From contig NC_091932.1 in assembly GCF_041260155.1 (NCBI RefSeq), forward strand, positions 5,975,501 to 6,039,500: a stretch of 64,000 nt of DNA, written 5' to 3'. Shown here piece by piece: positions 36,397 to 59,355 of the stretch. The notes beneath the pieces are model-generated. The model made no database searches. It had not been told where the DNA came from and worked only from the letters and a program-made list of their open reading frames with translations. The DNA comes from Ptychodera flava. Its lineage: Eukaryota; Hemichordata; Enteropneusta; Ptychoderidae. How positions within the stretch are numbered: the first letter of the stretch is position 1; every line of letters begins with the position of its first letter. Position numbers and translations under genes: made by a program.

Positions 36397-37062
36397 AATT
36401 ATATTATCAACGAACCCCGAAAAACCGTCAAACTTTACGAAAATTTCCCGTGCGAACAACAATGGGGCCTCAGAACTTGTCAGTGAGTAGTGCCCGCTCT
36501 GCAAAAATTTTGTAAGTCCGGAGATTTTTTTGGAAAAAAGTGTCTAAACTTGGCCCACAAATGCTCCATTTTATTTTGTGGTTGATTATGATCTTTGTAC
36601 AAATCACAATTTTCGTTTTAGCCATAAAGTTACTGTGTTTACGATATTATTCATATTCACGGGCATGAAAACAAACCATTACTGTGCGTATTTGTGGGCA
36701 GTCAAGTGGTTCAGCTCAACCAATCAAAACGCAATGGACAGGGCATGGTAATATAATATTTCATAATAAATATGACATAAATGGGTAGAAAGTATAGCTT
36801 GCTTAGATGAAGGTAATACCACAAATAAGGATTGGAACACAATTTAGATCTCCACTGTGAGCAGGTAAAGTTATGTCAATTGGAACGTGACAAAAGTAAA
36901 GTCTTGTGATTGCAGATCAAAGCAATGACAAAGACATGATGGTTTACAATGTCTTAAAATTTCAGGACATATCGAGACAATATGAAACTTGATGAGTAAG
37001 AGGACTATATTTTATTGTTCAGTGCTTCCTTGGTTTGTATTCTACCTTGGAAAATCACTGAC

Positions 37063-37217
37063 TAGACTGAAAGATCAGTCGCTTAAGGACACTCTCTATG
37101 TTCCCCTCCTCTGTAAGAATGGTGAGCATAGAGAGCGCCCTAAAGCGACGGCCCTTTCAGTAACAGGGGTAAGCCTCTGTAGAGAGAGCGCCCTCAAGCG
37201 ACGGCCCTTTCAGTCTA
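37063..37217. mobile_element. 155-bp MITE with 9-bp target duplication (Mutator-like)
   Basis: The ends are TAGACTGAAAGATCAGTCGC and, on the other strand, TAGACTGAAAGGGCCGTCGC, extending to about 35 bp of inverted repeat ending CTCTCT. ATCACTGAC lies directly outside both ends (37054-37062 and 37218-37226), a perfect 9-bp target duplication typical of Mutator-like transposons. The right half also holds two direct copies of AGCGACGGCCCTTTCAGT. Confidence 0.85.
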
Positions 37218-37620
37218 ATCACTGACAGACACCACTATTATCATATCACATTGTCTTCCTGCAGGCACTGTTTGAACATTTTCATCCAAAGTGCAGGTTT
37301 CTTGAATGGCAATATCTCTAGTTTCTTTTCCTTGAAGTAAAAAGAAAGATCTCTGCTGATGTTGTCAGTAGTTTCGACACATCTCATCTGATGTTGTGAG
37401 CAGTCCCGGCAAATTTCATCTGATGTTAGCAAATTCAAACTAACTGGAACGAATGCCAGCAAACTATGATGAACAAGTTCAACAGTAAAACTTGACATTT
37501 AAAATCAACACTCTGATCATTCCAGATTCAAGTCAGACCAATTCCTCGACTTCGGCATAGACTTGATAACTATATCAGAAATATCTGCAAGTCTTTTGCT
37601 GGCTTGTTGCATGATCTGAT

Positions 37621-47836
<10,216 letters not shown>

Positions 47837-48080
47837 ATTCAGAGAATTTTTCAGTGATGAATCGCAGGAACTAAAATGTGCTAGTCGTTTCCCGTCCCGA
47901 TCACTGTAGATGTGAAAGGGGTAACGAAAATACACTGTGAAAGCTTTGGAGTCACTTGTGCAATCACGTTATCGAGGGGGCAGCCATGTTGACTATGACG
48001 AACATGCTGTAATTTTGGGAAGTGACTGCGCCCTCAACGGACAACGTTTGCTCTGTCCCAGTCTCTTCTCCGGTAATAAT
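47837..48080 (-). promoter_or_regulatory. ELP3 5' UTR and promoter region
   Basis: The stretch upstream of the ELP3 start has more CpG than the neighbourhood and includes, on the minus strand, CAACATGGCTGCC at about 47980-47993, a YY1-like motif like those overlapping the TM9SF4 and TATDN1 starts. The transcription start was not determined. Because ATGs occur upstream of the chosen start on this strand, part of the interval may be promoter rather than transcribed leader. Confidence 0.4.
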
Positions 48081-48299
48081 TCACAAAAAGTCAACAATAA
48101 TCGTATTATGTAGAAGACATAAATATTTAAATTGAAAGTAATTTTGATAAAAAACTGACGCATCCATTTGTATGTTACATATTCCTACCACTTTTGAAAT
48201 TCACACATGCATGACAAATCAAACTGTGGCAAGTGTTGCTGAAATTCATCCACAAGCTGCTATTTGCACTATATACACTGACTTTGCAGAAAAAACAAT

Positions 48300-48710
48300 A
48301 TTTCAGCCTATCAGCAATAGCACCTTCTTTAATGCTGAATTATACCTGATCAGGGTGTATGACTACAAGACAATATGGTCAATTTGTAATTTCGTACATG
48401 GGTGCAAAGTTATGGAATAATTTACCGAATACTGTTAAAATAAGTACATCACGATATCAGTTCATAAAATCATTAAAACAGTGGTTGTTACGAAACTAGT
48501 TGAGAAAGTTTAATACTATTCACTTCACTGAGTGCCACATAGTGGAATATGTAATGTAAATATTAAAGAGAATGGGACCAGACTCGACTAGCATATAGCT
48601 ATATTTCTGGATCCATATTTGCCTTCTGCCTATTTTCAGTTTTTGTAATAATGAACTTGTCAAAGATTTTAAAAAAGGCAATAAAATGAATGAAAAAAAA
48701 TATATATACG
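48300..48710 (+). mobile_element. LINE 3' fragment (reverse transcriptase C-terminus and tail)
   Basis: A frame reading YGQFVISYMGAKLWNNLP and ending FIKSLKQWLLRN-stop at 48499 matches the extreme C-terminus shared by many CR1/L2-type non-LTR retrotransposons (YGxFSxxYxGxxLWNxLP). A preceding VYDYKT in another frame fits the usual motif before it, so at least one frameshift is present. The 3' flank ends in an A-rich AATAAAATGAATGAAAAAAA. The element is strongly 5'-truncated. It sits in the spacer between ELP3 and the kelch gene. Confidence 0.7.
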
Positions 48711-51007
48711 GCAATGGGTATTATTGTAAGAGTCAATCACTGGAGGGTGTAACAATTTGGAAAGTCAGTTAAAGCATTTTCATCAAGAGTTGTAGCAAAT
48801 TTCATTATGTAGTTAAATAATAAGATGTGTAAATACCTTGGCTGAGTGGTCTAGGTTGTACAATTATTTTTGTATAGAAGGTACAATTATTGTCTGCTCA
48901 CATCAGATTTCTAAAGGCACTGTGAACAAAATAGTCCAAGCTATGTGTACATTTTCTTTGTGTATATCACAGAGGCAAAAAATCCAAGATTTTACAAATT
49001 TGATGGTATTGCCAATAAGATAACAATGTCATTCATAGATTGTTGTTAAAAATGTTGGTGCAATTTTTCGTGCCTAGAGATCGTTTATAATCGTTTTGAT
49101 GCAGTGTTTGTATTCTTGTCTCTGAAAATGAAATTTTGAATCAATTTGACTACATTATGAAGAATTGTATGGTATTTTGTTATTATTAGATAGGTAAGGT
49201 AATGCTGTATTCGACTGTCAAGTTTTTTGTTTGAAATTAATATTTTGCTTACAGAGATAGAGTAATTAAAACATGAAAAACAAACGCAAACATATCCATC
49301 ACTAGTACGCATAAAAAAACAGTATGTTTATTAACTTATCACTCACTCTTTGAAAACTACAAATGACAAGTTTTGTCAGAATTGGTTGCCATGAAACTGA
49401 ATTATAGATGAAAGACATTAGTGTAAACTTCAAATATCCTTTCTTGAGGGGTTCAACTAAGAAATGTCAAATTTTGGTAATTATACAAACAGTGTTTATA
49501 CAGTAAACTTTGCAAAAACAAAAACCCTGTAGCATCAATACAATGTATCAATTGTGCACAAGTCTTTCAATATACTGTATTATCATCAAGAAAAGAAAAC
49601 TTAAGCATGCACTGAAAGGTGTACCCAACACATGTGCCACAACGTTGATCATTTCTAAGTGGCAGCATGCACTGTGCCGTTTGTAGATGTCTGAGCACAT
49701 TTACTATGGACAACTTCAAAGGACCTACCAGACAATTGCCAACATTGCTCATTTGGCCAAACAATATGGGTGTTTCCAGTAGCCTGACCTACCCTATTCA
49801 AGCCCTCAAACCCTAAACTTTTTTTTCACATTTTCAAAAATCATGATTTTACCAATTTCTGCTATTTTTTGATGGGTTGCACTAAAACATAAAATTTTTT
49901 TAAAAAGTTCCCTACAGACTCCATTTCCTGGGGCCTTGTTAAAGGAAACATACAATTTTTTTTATTTGGTCTTATCTTTGTTTGCTGTTTTACAGGCTGT
50001 AAATACACAACCACAGTCATCCTTCATACCAATGTTTCACAATGGATTAACTTTTTTGCAACCTTGTACCAAAATATACGAGACATCATATCCCACTCTT
50101 GAATGTAAGATGTACAATTGAGTTATACAGTAACTTGGACACCAATCAGGTCTTGCTCTCTGCTGCATATCAGGCAATATGTGTCACTAATCTCCTTATG
50201 GTAACCTTACAGTTTTTGTATAATGACCTCATAATAATTTAATTCCTTTAAATCATTTAATCACTTCTTTAAAAGTATAAAAAAATCTAAAAACACCACA
50301 GTTCTAGTCTAAATATAAAATGAAGACATGTGGACTGGAAATGTGAATGGTTGAGTTCAATAAATAGAATACATATAGTAACACACTGTTTGACAAATAT
50401 GTGTATTGAAGTATTTACAAAAACGTGATCAGCACTCCGGACACTGTAAATGGAAAAACATGAAACACAATTTGCACGCAATAAAACGAAGAGTGAGGCA
50501 AAACCTTTGAGGCATTTGAAACAAAGAATAATGTCTTGATACTGAGTAAAATTCCTTGATCCACATAAAAATCTCACGGCAAATGAAACTTGGGAAGGCG
50601 AATAAAACAAACAAATAAATATAGCATTATGTACAATTTTTACATTTGCAGCTGTGTGCATACTACCAGTAGCAGAATTTATTAAATGGAGAGTGTGTGT
50701 CCCTGACAGAACTGTCCATTGGGCAATCAGGCATCAACAGTTTGGTTGATATCCAAGTTTATCATATGATATACCAGTACAATGTACAAAATATTCCTAA
50801 ATGAGTTTTGAATTAGTTGTACTGATTGTTTGAATAATTTCATAAACCATAATTACATGAGTTAACATGTCATTTCTGATTTTCATAGTCCCTGAATGCA
50901 AGCCAGTTCATCAGTTTTTGAACTCTTTAGTTTCAGCTCACCTCCCCCAAAAGGATGGAAAGAAGGTCGGTTTGGGAGGTTGTGTGCTGAGAATAGCCTA
51001 TTGGCAC
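48711..51007. other. Spacer between KLHL 3' end and ELP3 promoter
   Basis: No exon was recognised. The part nearest 51008 probably includes the 3' UTR of the kelch gene (minus strand). The longest frame, 124 codons at 50287-50661 on the minus strand, has no recognisable motif. Confidence 0.45.
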
Positions 51008-54000
51008 CTATCTTGGGTCAAAGGTCGGGTCAGCCTCACCAACTCCTCTGAATAGCATTATGGGATGTGTAGGCAAGGGAGTTCTTCTGCACCTTTTCTT
51101 CAGGTCAGCAATGTTCTTTAAGACAGTTACACATCCATGCCAATAGACAGGATTTGGCACAGGACAGTCTTTGAGAATTCTCCATCTATCTTCTTCCGGT
51201 GAATAGCACTCCACTGTCTTGGATGTTTTAGCAACCACTGTATCACCCCCTGTCAAGTAAATCTTGCCTGAATAGATGGAACAAAGAAATAAAGAAACAG
51301 AATTGAAAGCTTGGTACATCTACACCTACAGATGTATGTCATTTTATTAGTTCTGTTAAGATACAGGTATAAGCTGGAAAATTACAGTGTTCATTTGCAT
51401 CAAATCTTCAACTTACAGTGCTGTTTCATCAGAGATCACAGTTTTTGAAAAGTGAATGTACGGTCCTCGCCCGTCTATTTCAGTTACCAGACGTTTTAAA
51501 CTGATAAATTTCTTCAACATATGAAACAGTCAAATTATTTAAACATAACAAGTGTTCACACTCACATGACTCTACTCTGTTTATTTAATGTTCTTTGTTC
51601 AAAACCATACATGCATTTCATGATTTGTTTAAAGCTACAGGGTTGTGTACCATTATTGTTAGCAAAAATGAAAATAAATTTGTATAAAAATAGATCACAT
51701 CAACTGTTCTACTTTGTGATACAAACAGTTTGTATGACCTTCTCTAACATCTGCACTATAATGAGATACATACCTGTATCTTTTTATCACATGTATTTAT
51801 GACTCGCCAGCGTAACAGGTCAAAGGTCGATACAACCAGTACTTGCGTTGCTTATCTTAGCATTCAAACATATAACCATGCTACAAATTGTGACACAGTT
51901 TCATGAATGTGCATCTTAACTTATTCAATATCTATTAACCCTTTGAGTGCTATATTTTTTTCCAACGGAAATTTCAGTGCAACATTTTACCAATTTTTAT
52001 GAACGTTTCTGTAATTTTTTTGATAATTTTGGACCAAATGAACACAACATTTCATTGGCCACAGTTTTTTATCAAAATTTTACCAAAAATCTAACACAAA
52101 TTGACTGAGGTATATTTTATATGGGCAACAAAAATTGACTTTGGCGCTCAAAGGGTTAAACTTGAGTGATATCCTGTTGTCTCTACAAAATGGTTTGACT
52201 ATTTTAGAGAAAAAAGATTAACACTTGTGAAATAAAGTTTGCCTATGTGTGAGTCCTTCTAATAAGATATGTCAACATTAAAGGGCCAACAGCTGTAACT
52301 TTTTGATGATATATTCGCTATTTTTGTTTTGTACGTCATTTGCAGGTTCTTGTTCTACTCCCCAAAGCATGTTGAAATACCAACTATTTCACTTGTCAAC
52401 ACAGTGTCTACACATCTAAAGTGCATTGTTATTATGCAAAATTATTGTTTAGTCAGACCAGAATTTTCTTGTAAACAAGATCAATGCAGTTTACACATGT
52501 ACAGGTTGAGTTGATGAGATCAACACTGCCTATCTCAAAATGCTTAAGGTAATAGAAGAAGAAACTCTACTTGACATTAAAAACAAAACTAGTTACAGGT
52601 TCTGGTCCTTCAACATAAAATCACTAAAATAATAATTTTTGTATAAATTTTTGGACATTTATATATTCTGTCTAAGATGTGACCAGAAGAGACAAATAAT
52701 TTTGTCATTCTTGAACTTTGAACCATAGAATGGCATTCTGGGTAAATTAGAACTCACTGGACCCTCTAATAATGCCATAAAGTATCATTTTTAGTTACAT
52801 GCATGACTTACCATTGAGAACTGTTGCACCAGCACACAGATGCATTTCATTGACAAGGGCAACTTCCAAGGCTTTGTCAGCTTGTGGATCATAGACAAAT
52901 GTCTGACGTGATGATCCACCAACAATGTAAATTAGATCATTCAGTAAAACACTCTGATATCCTGAAACATTGAAACACAGAAGAAAAATTCAAAAGAAGA
53001 AATGGGGTAGACTTGCAAGACATTGTCAGCAGACTTCTATTCCAAATACCTTTGGCTATATGCCACTTGTAAGATTTTGTGTCCAATCAAACATTTTGCA
53101 GAAATTCTCTTTGCAAGCTTTTGTCGTATGCATTGCAGTATACATCTTTCACTATCATCTTGAAATGTATTCTGTTTTGAAATTTGAAGAGAAATTTGAT
53201 AATTCTATGAATATGTGATTGATTGATTGATTTACTCATTTCTTGATCGTGACATGGTTAAAATACCAGCTGAGGATAGCCCACACTTTTCTTGTTGATA
53301 TCTGAACATAAATTAATTAATAATACATTATTTTACCAACCAGTACTACTTTGGAAAGTCTGTCAGACAGGATTTTTGCTATCATTTATTAGAGCAAATA
53401 TGTAAAAATGTACAACAGACAGAAAAGAATTCAGTATAAACAGTACCTTTCTTTTCAACCTTCATTGTCCTTATGATGGACCAATTACTTGTTGCCACAT
53501 TATAGCACTGTATTGCTGGATAGCTACCAGGCAAACTTTCATCCACCCCACCAATCACATACAGCCTATTATTGTATGCTGTCACTGATGGACATGAAAC
53601 AGCATCTCTCATTGGTTGGATGAGTTTCCATCTGTTCTCCTCTACACTGTAAACTTCAACCTCTTTCATTGATTGTTTACCATTATATCCACCGACGACA
53701 AAAATTTGACCGTTTAGCATTGTTGATGCATGTTGGTACCTAAAAGTATGAAATACAGAAAAACTGAAAACTGTCAACAATTTCTATTGCTATTACATGG
53801 AAGCCATGTCACCCATACAGCTTGCTAGCAATTAACCAGGCCTATTTGATTGTCATAATGATAAATGTACCTCATTTGATAAAATTTTACCAAAATACTT
53901 TTTGCATTTGAGAACTTGGACTTTTTGTCACAATGGAGTCTTGGATAATCTACACAGTAATCAGTATTGAAGTCTGCTGCTGTCATACATTGTAGAACTA

Positions 54001-56506
54001 CTGGTACAGTAAATTACAATCACTTTATATCCAGTAATTTTGCACCTACACTTTCACCCCATGTCACTGTCTATAGATTCACTTTCACAACAGTCCTAAC
54101 CTACCAACAGTTGCTGTCATAATTATTTTCTAATGTACACACACATTTGCCTTCTGTCTTGAAACTAAACTTTAAAAGTTGGACCAAATAAACTCTCACA
54201 TGAACAAGATTCCACAAAATTCATTATCCAATAGGAAGATAACTATCCTGTAGAAAGACCAAGGCCATCAAATAAGTGGTTGCAAAAGATCATAAAATAT
54301 ACTGAAGTATTTTAGGAGAGGATGACAAAAAGGAGAAATAAATAATAATTACGGAACACTAAATGTGTACATTCTCACACTTGCATGGTTTTGCAGTTTA
54401 CAAAAAACAGCAATTGAGTCTAAGGATCTGCAAAGACCAAATATACTGTGAGTATGTATCCTACCACAAATAAAGGATTTGCATTTTTTATTCAAATACT
54501 CCAATGTTCTCATTATGAGTGTTGGTCATTTTCACCATTTTATGAAAGAAGAGATCACAGGTTTCTTTTTTTCTGTCGCAAAAAAATTTTATGAACTTCA
54601 CTAAGTGGTATAGGGAGGGAAATGGCATAAATTTCATTGCATATGCAATATACCTGGCTTTTTTCAGAGATTTGCATCCAGTCCAAGTGTCTTCAGATGT
54701 TTTGTATATCCACACTTGATTTATAGGTCCAGTTCTCTGTCCGTCATAACCACCCGTGACATAGATGTCATTTCTATAGGAGACTGCACTGTACATGGCA
54801 ACATTGACCAGTGAGTATGGCAAATCACAGAGACTTGTCCAGTATCCTTCATTTGGTTCAAAGCAAAGTAGTTCCAAGCTGTACATTGAGAAAGGAAAGT
54901 GATTATCACTATATTGTTATTCTGTGGGAACTTTTCTTGTGTAAATTTTAGACAATTTTGTCATTGCTTTGTCAATCTCTGTCTGTCTGTGTGTCCATGT
55001 TCCTATTTTTTATACAGGACAGACACCCCAAATTTTTTGATATTATAATTTTGATATAAAACTGGAATACTACAGAAGCTGATTATGGTCTAAGTGATAT
55101 GTTTGCTTTATTTTCATTGTCTTTTTCACTCGCTGGCCGTGTGTCTCTTTCTCAGTCTTTCATTCTTTTTTGTTTGATGCATTGTCCTCTAGCTCATCAA
55201 CCACAAAATGGATAAATAATACCGTACTAAAAATGGCCAGACACCAGAAATTTCACAGATGACACATCCATATCTCTATGATGCATTCATCTTTTTCTGC
55301 CTTTGAAATCTAACCGCTTGAATGGTTTAACCCTTTTACAATCACGGTTTGGCCCAAAACCCATTGTTATCAATGGTAATTGTTGACCTGCAACAGAAAG
55401 TTCTGTCATGTTGGCAGGACAAACATCATAAGTAACTTTCTGGAGTGTGTAAAAAGAAATACACTGGTCCAATTAATTAATATGAATTAATTTCTATCTT
55501 TTGTTATCTGTTTTATGTACACACTATCAGCTGAATACTATACATTCAACTACCTCACAGTTCTGTATTTCTATATTGTTCAGTGTGAAGTTAAAACCAG
55601 AACGTTTGTCATAAGAGTTCTGTTATGATCCACTGAATGAAAGTTCACATTTTTGGTTTGATATATGAACTGGTAGTCATACCTTTGTCTGTTTCCTCTA
55701 TTGGATTGATTTGACCCGCCAACGACAGCCATGACCTCAACAAGTCCTGTTGATGGCCTTGGCCGACACCATGCACCATGTCTAGCTGTGATTCCTCGCC
55801 TGAAATTGACAGCTTCCTGTACCAGTGCTTTGCAGTCATCTGACTTCTGTAGCAATCTTAGAAGGTCTTGCTGGACGGTGTCAATGAAGAATCTCTCTTC
55901 AAGGAGTGGAAGACGGACTGTTCTCATTACCTTAATAAGATCAACGAGTCTGGCTTTGACATCATGCATTACCCACTGCAACACTGCTTTGTAAACCTCC
56001 TCCTCATTTCTGACATTCAGTTCATCTTTTGAAGTGTAGCAGATCAGGTCATCAGCCGACAATTCAAAGAACTCCTCTTGCTGAATAACGCGGGTAAAAT
56101 GCTCCAGGATGAATAGATTAACTGCCTCTCCGAGACCAATGCATGTGTGTCTCTCCGCCAATAGGTGGATTCCAAGACAATTTGAAATGTCAAGTTGCGA
56201 TTTCAGGAAATCACCGCACGCATGGACCACTCTCTTGTACTGCAAGAAATCTGCAGTAACCAGCAAATCTTGTGCATTCTTTGACGTGAAGACAATCTTT
56301 CCAGTGTAGGAGAACTCAAGTAGCTGCTTCATGCAGTCGGCTTGAATATTATGCAAAGTAATCTGAGGTTCATGGCTTTCTCGCAGGTCGGAGGAAAACA
56401 TGGCACGGAAGTACTGACTGCTAGCTGCTAGGACAGCCTTATGGCAAGGAAATTCTTGACCTTCAACAAGCAAGATGGTATCGGTCATATTACTGTCAAG
56501 CCTCAT
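51008..56506 (-). CDS. BTB-BACK-kelch protein (KLHL family), 5 coding exons
   Basis: This is a probable substrate adaptor for a Cullin-3 ubiquitin ligase. Exons in transcript order are 55683-56506 (lower bound of start), 54654-54878, 53447-53739, 52812-52961 and 51008-51267; phases join to 583 codons plus stop from the Met at 56506. The BTB domain has FPCHKAVLAASSQYFRAMF. BACK follows with DISNCLGIHLLAERH and NEEEVYKAVLQWV. Six kelch blades are marked by VVGG, VTGG, VVGG, VIGG, IVGG and LTGG. RPRPSTGLVEV before blade 1 resembles KLHL24/KLHL6, while FSSDLL just upstream of the start resembles KLHL38, so orthology is open. The true N-terminus is uncertain: the BTB first helix (FSSDLLSTLNDM) is in frame upstream of this Met but preceded by a stop, while an ATG at 56653 opens another frame. 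The C-terminal tail after the last blade is unusually basic. Confidence 0.93.
51935..52159. mobile_element. piggyBac-like MITE, copy 3
   Basis: TTAA lies at both ends with inverted CCCTTTGAGTGC and CCCTTTGAGCGC. The interior matches copies 1 and 2 (ACCAATTTTTATGAACGTTT). This is the best preserved short copy for defining the boundaries. It lies in the last intron of the kelch gene. Confidence 0.85.
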
Positions 56507-56655
56507 GTCATTCAGGGTTGAGAGAAGATCTGATGAGAAGGTCCGGGTCGCTGAATTCTGAGGTCACTTCTTCTTCTTCGGCTTCTTGTCCAGAGACATC
56601 ATCACATTCTGGTTGTCCTGTTTGTGGACCACCACCAGAACTCCACAAAGCCATT
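56507..56655 (-). other. Upstream frame and possible acceptor of the kelch gene
   Basis: On the minus strand a pyrimidine-rich stretch ends TTGTTTAG and is followed by GAATGGCTTTG. An ATG at 56653 opens MALWSSGGG, runs through an acidic EAEEEEV stretch and stops shortly before the Met used for the BTB frame. The BTB first-helix residues lie in a different frame. Either the ATG frame is a small upstream ORF, or one extra base (or two missing) separates a genuine N-terminus from the BTB domain. Confidence 0.5.
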
Positions 56656-56968
56656 CCTAAACAACCAAGGCAGTGAAGTTATTGCAATTTTTTACTCGTT
56701 AAGAATTTTAGAGGGAGAACCCTATCTTTTAAATACACTGGCCACACTGGCTTATTAAATTGTGCTGAGAGATGATATATCAAATTTCCCTTACCTGGCA
56801 TGCATTTTTGTCTTGGTTCAGGTTCTTAAGTACGGAAATTTACAATAAGATAATATACAATCCATAATGAAGAAAACCATGGTAATACCGTGGAGCTCTA
56901 TTGGTAGCTCCATGGTAACTCCAAACCATCACAACTAAAATCGTGGTACCAAAGCGAACATAGATACT

Positions 56969-57119
56969 GGCACCATTTTACAAAGTGGTATAGCCACAAA
57001 CTGATGATGTCCAATCGCCGTACACAATACACAGTGCTATAATTACAAGGCGTCAGTGTTTTTTGTTTGGCGATTTGACATCATCAGTTTGTGGCTATAC
57101 CACTTGTAAAATGATGCCA
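56969..57119. repeat. Foldback with about 50-bp arms
   Basis: TGGCACCATTTTACAAAGTG and the following TATAGCCACAAACTGATGAT pair with the inverted arm ending CACTTGTAAAATGATGCCA around a loop of about 50 nt. The arms differ at few positions. It is probably a small MITE lying upstream of the kelch gene. Confidence 0.65.
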
Positions 57120-57955
57120 CTGATCATGGATGTAAATAATACATCCATGCACTGATCTAATTCTTAGAAACACAGAGAGCTGGTGGCGGTTACTACCTTC
57201 AGTTTGTCCAGTTATTTGTTAGTGCCAGTAAGATAAAATGTCACTACAGTTACTCCTCAAGCAAAACTTCCATGGAGAATTTGCTGAGCTAAATTAGACC
57301 ATGGAGGTACCAAGATTAGACAAGGATACTGCTTGACAAGAGAAAAATATCTAAGATAATAAAATTTCAGATTTGTTTGATGAGAAATTCAAAATAGCAC
57401 CGAGTGTCTTCGTTGGCAACGCGCACAAATACACTCTGAATGCACTGTCACCATCATGGACACAAAACATGGGATTGGTTACGGTATGAAGGTGCAAAAA
57501 ATGTGAATCATATTCTCCTCTCCTTGACCCGTAAATAACATGCGAGACAATGGCTCAGGGACTATGAGCTACCGATTTTCTCAGCTGAATTTTGACATCA
57601 AAACAGACAAGTTCGAAAAAACAGTAGTACCAGTAATTCAAAAGGGCCTCGCGGACCGACATTTCTGTGAATATCAAAATATCGCTATTCCGATAAATAA
57701 ATATAGTGACTACATCTACCGTTGCTACCTAATCTTGTCTCAGGTCAATGTTGTCCCTCTGTTTTTCACCGATGTCAAGAGTTCTTGTGTCGCTTGTATA
57801 TTATGCCGCAGACACCTGTGACACTTAAACCGTACCTGACCCGTGACCCAGCCCGTGACCCCAGTCTCTGACCTCTGCGGGCGCCCTCTATCGGACTATA
57901 TATAAGGACTAAAATGGATATAAAATGGAATGGACTTTCTCCTTGATTAACCTCC
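57120..57955. other. Spacer upstream of KLHL, possible promoter
   Basis: This lies upstream of the kelch gene and before the LINE fragment. A 93-codon frame at 57540-57821 shows no family resemblance. CpG rises around 57830-57900. A first, non-coding exon of the kelch gene could lie here, but no clear donor site decides this. Confidence 0.35.
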
Positions 57956-58587
57956 ATCACTTTAACACCACAAAGTTATAACTGGATTAATGAAAACACA
58001 TTTAACAAACAATTATGAAGTCTTTTGGAGAAATTTGATCACTGCTGAAAATAGTAAACTAAGAATGTACGCCAAAATAAAACACAATTTTAGATTAGAA
58101 CCGTACTTAACACAGTTACAAGGTGAGAAAAGAAAAGTACTCACCAAGTTTCGCATTAGCAATCATGATCTAGCAATTGAAAAAGGGAGATACACTGTTC
58201 CAAAAACCCCAATTACTGAAAGATACTGCAATCAGTGTAACACCAACAGTATTGAAGATGAAACACACTTTTTATTAGTCTGTCAGAAATACAAAGTCCA
58301 AAGAAAGAACTTTTTCCGTAAAATCAATTTCCCAAACGATACAACTGAAAATCAGCTTATTTCTCTACTAACAAAACAAGAGTTATATTTTAATGAACAA
58401 CTCCCAGATTATATTTTTACTTTATATAAACAAAGAAATGCCTAGTTATATTTATTATTAGCTTCTACTATTATACTGTATTACTTTATCTTTCTTGAAG
58501 AAAAATTTGAACTTATTTTTTTATTACACTTTTATTGCCATAAAAGTGATGTAAATCCTATATTTACAAGCAAGCAATAAATGTGTG

Positions 58588-58627
<40 letters not shown>

Positions 58628-58665
58628 TATATATATTATATATATAATATATATATATAATAACT
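57956..58665 (+). mobile_element. LINE 3' end: zinc-binding C-terminus and TA tail
   Basis: A 151-codon frame (57990-58445) carries KFRISNHDLAIEKGRY and the zinc-like CNQCN...HFLLVCQKY (C-x2-C-x9-H-x4-C) found after the reverse transcriptase in several LINE clades. The catalytic domain is missing, so this is a 5'-truncated copy. It is followed by a short 3' UTR with CAATAAATG and then a long (TA)n run from about 58594. The intact frame suggests a fairly recent insertion. It sits between the kelch gene and TATDN1. Confidence 0.7.
58594..58662. repeat. (TA)n microsatellite
   Basis: About 70 bp of alternating TA with a few interruptions lies directly after the LINE 3' UTR. It may be the expanded tail of that element. 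Confidence 0.95.
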
Positions 58666-59069
58666 TCTAGACGAATATTGTTTTACAATCTCCTGCAGTG
58701 CCCTGTGAACTCTAGCTATCACGTGATCCGCGGGAAGGTTTATCGACGGATACAGTCTTCCAATGGATTATTAGTAGGGTGTATACTTTAAACTGGTATA
58801 TGTCACACAAAAATATATTTCTGCGTAAAGGCTTCTTGTGATTTCAGTTCTAAGCCTGGGGAAACTTCAGTTTGTTATAACGTGACAAGCAACAGAGGGT
58901 CATAGATGAGACGCCATAAAATATGTAAATGTTTATTCTAGTTTAAACCGACATCAAAATTATTTATAATGGGTAGATTACGGAACAGCATAAGCAAGCC
59001 ACCACAAAATCAATTCAATACTTCACGCGTGCACAGACATTGTATCACACGTACGTAGCGGGCATACAT

Positions 59070-59175
59070 GATGATGATGATGATGATGATGATCACAGGT
59101 GTCCGGAGTTGCCGGTGTACATGCATAGAGAGACACCGGCAACTCCGGACACCTGTGATGATGATGATGATGAAC
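59070..59175. repeat. (ATG)n repeat split by a perfect 27-bp hairpin
   Basis: An ATG/GAT triplet run is followed by ATCACAGGTGTCCGGAGTTG with CCGGTGT, a 14-nt loop, the exact inverted complement of that arm, and then a second ATG/GAT run. The stem is perfect over 27 bp (59092-59118 with 59133-59159). The triplet runs are in the same orientation on both sides. Confidence 0.9.
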
Positions 59176-59355
59176 TGTTGAATTCATCATACTTCAGGGA
59201 AGGATATGTAATTTTAGGACTTTTGATCAACACCAAAGCGAATTGCTTCTAAACCTTTTGCGATCCCTCAGGCTGGCGTCTCCTGTGTTCTTCCCTCTCA
59301 AGTGAATGGTTGTGCCAGCTCCATTTTTCCCACAATGCTCTGTCAAACTTTAAAA

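Noticed and set aside
57540-57821. 93-codon open frame between KLHL and TATDN1
   Set aside because: No family resemblance, no splice support, and its composition does not differ clearly from flanking DNA.
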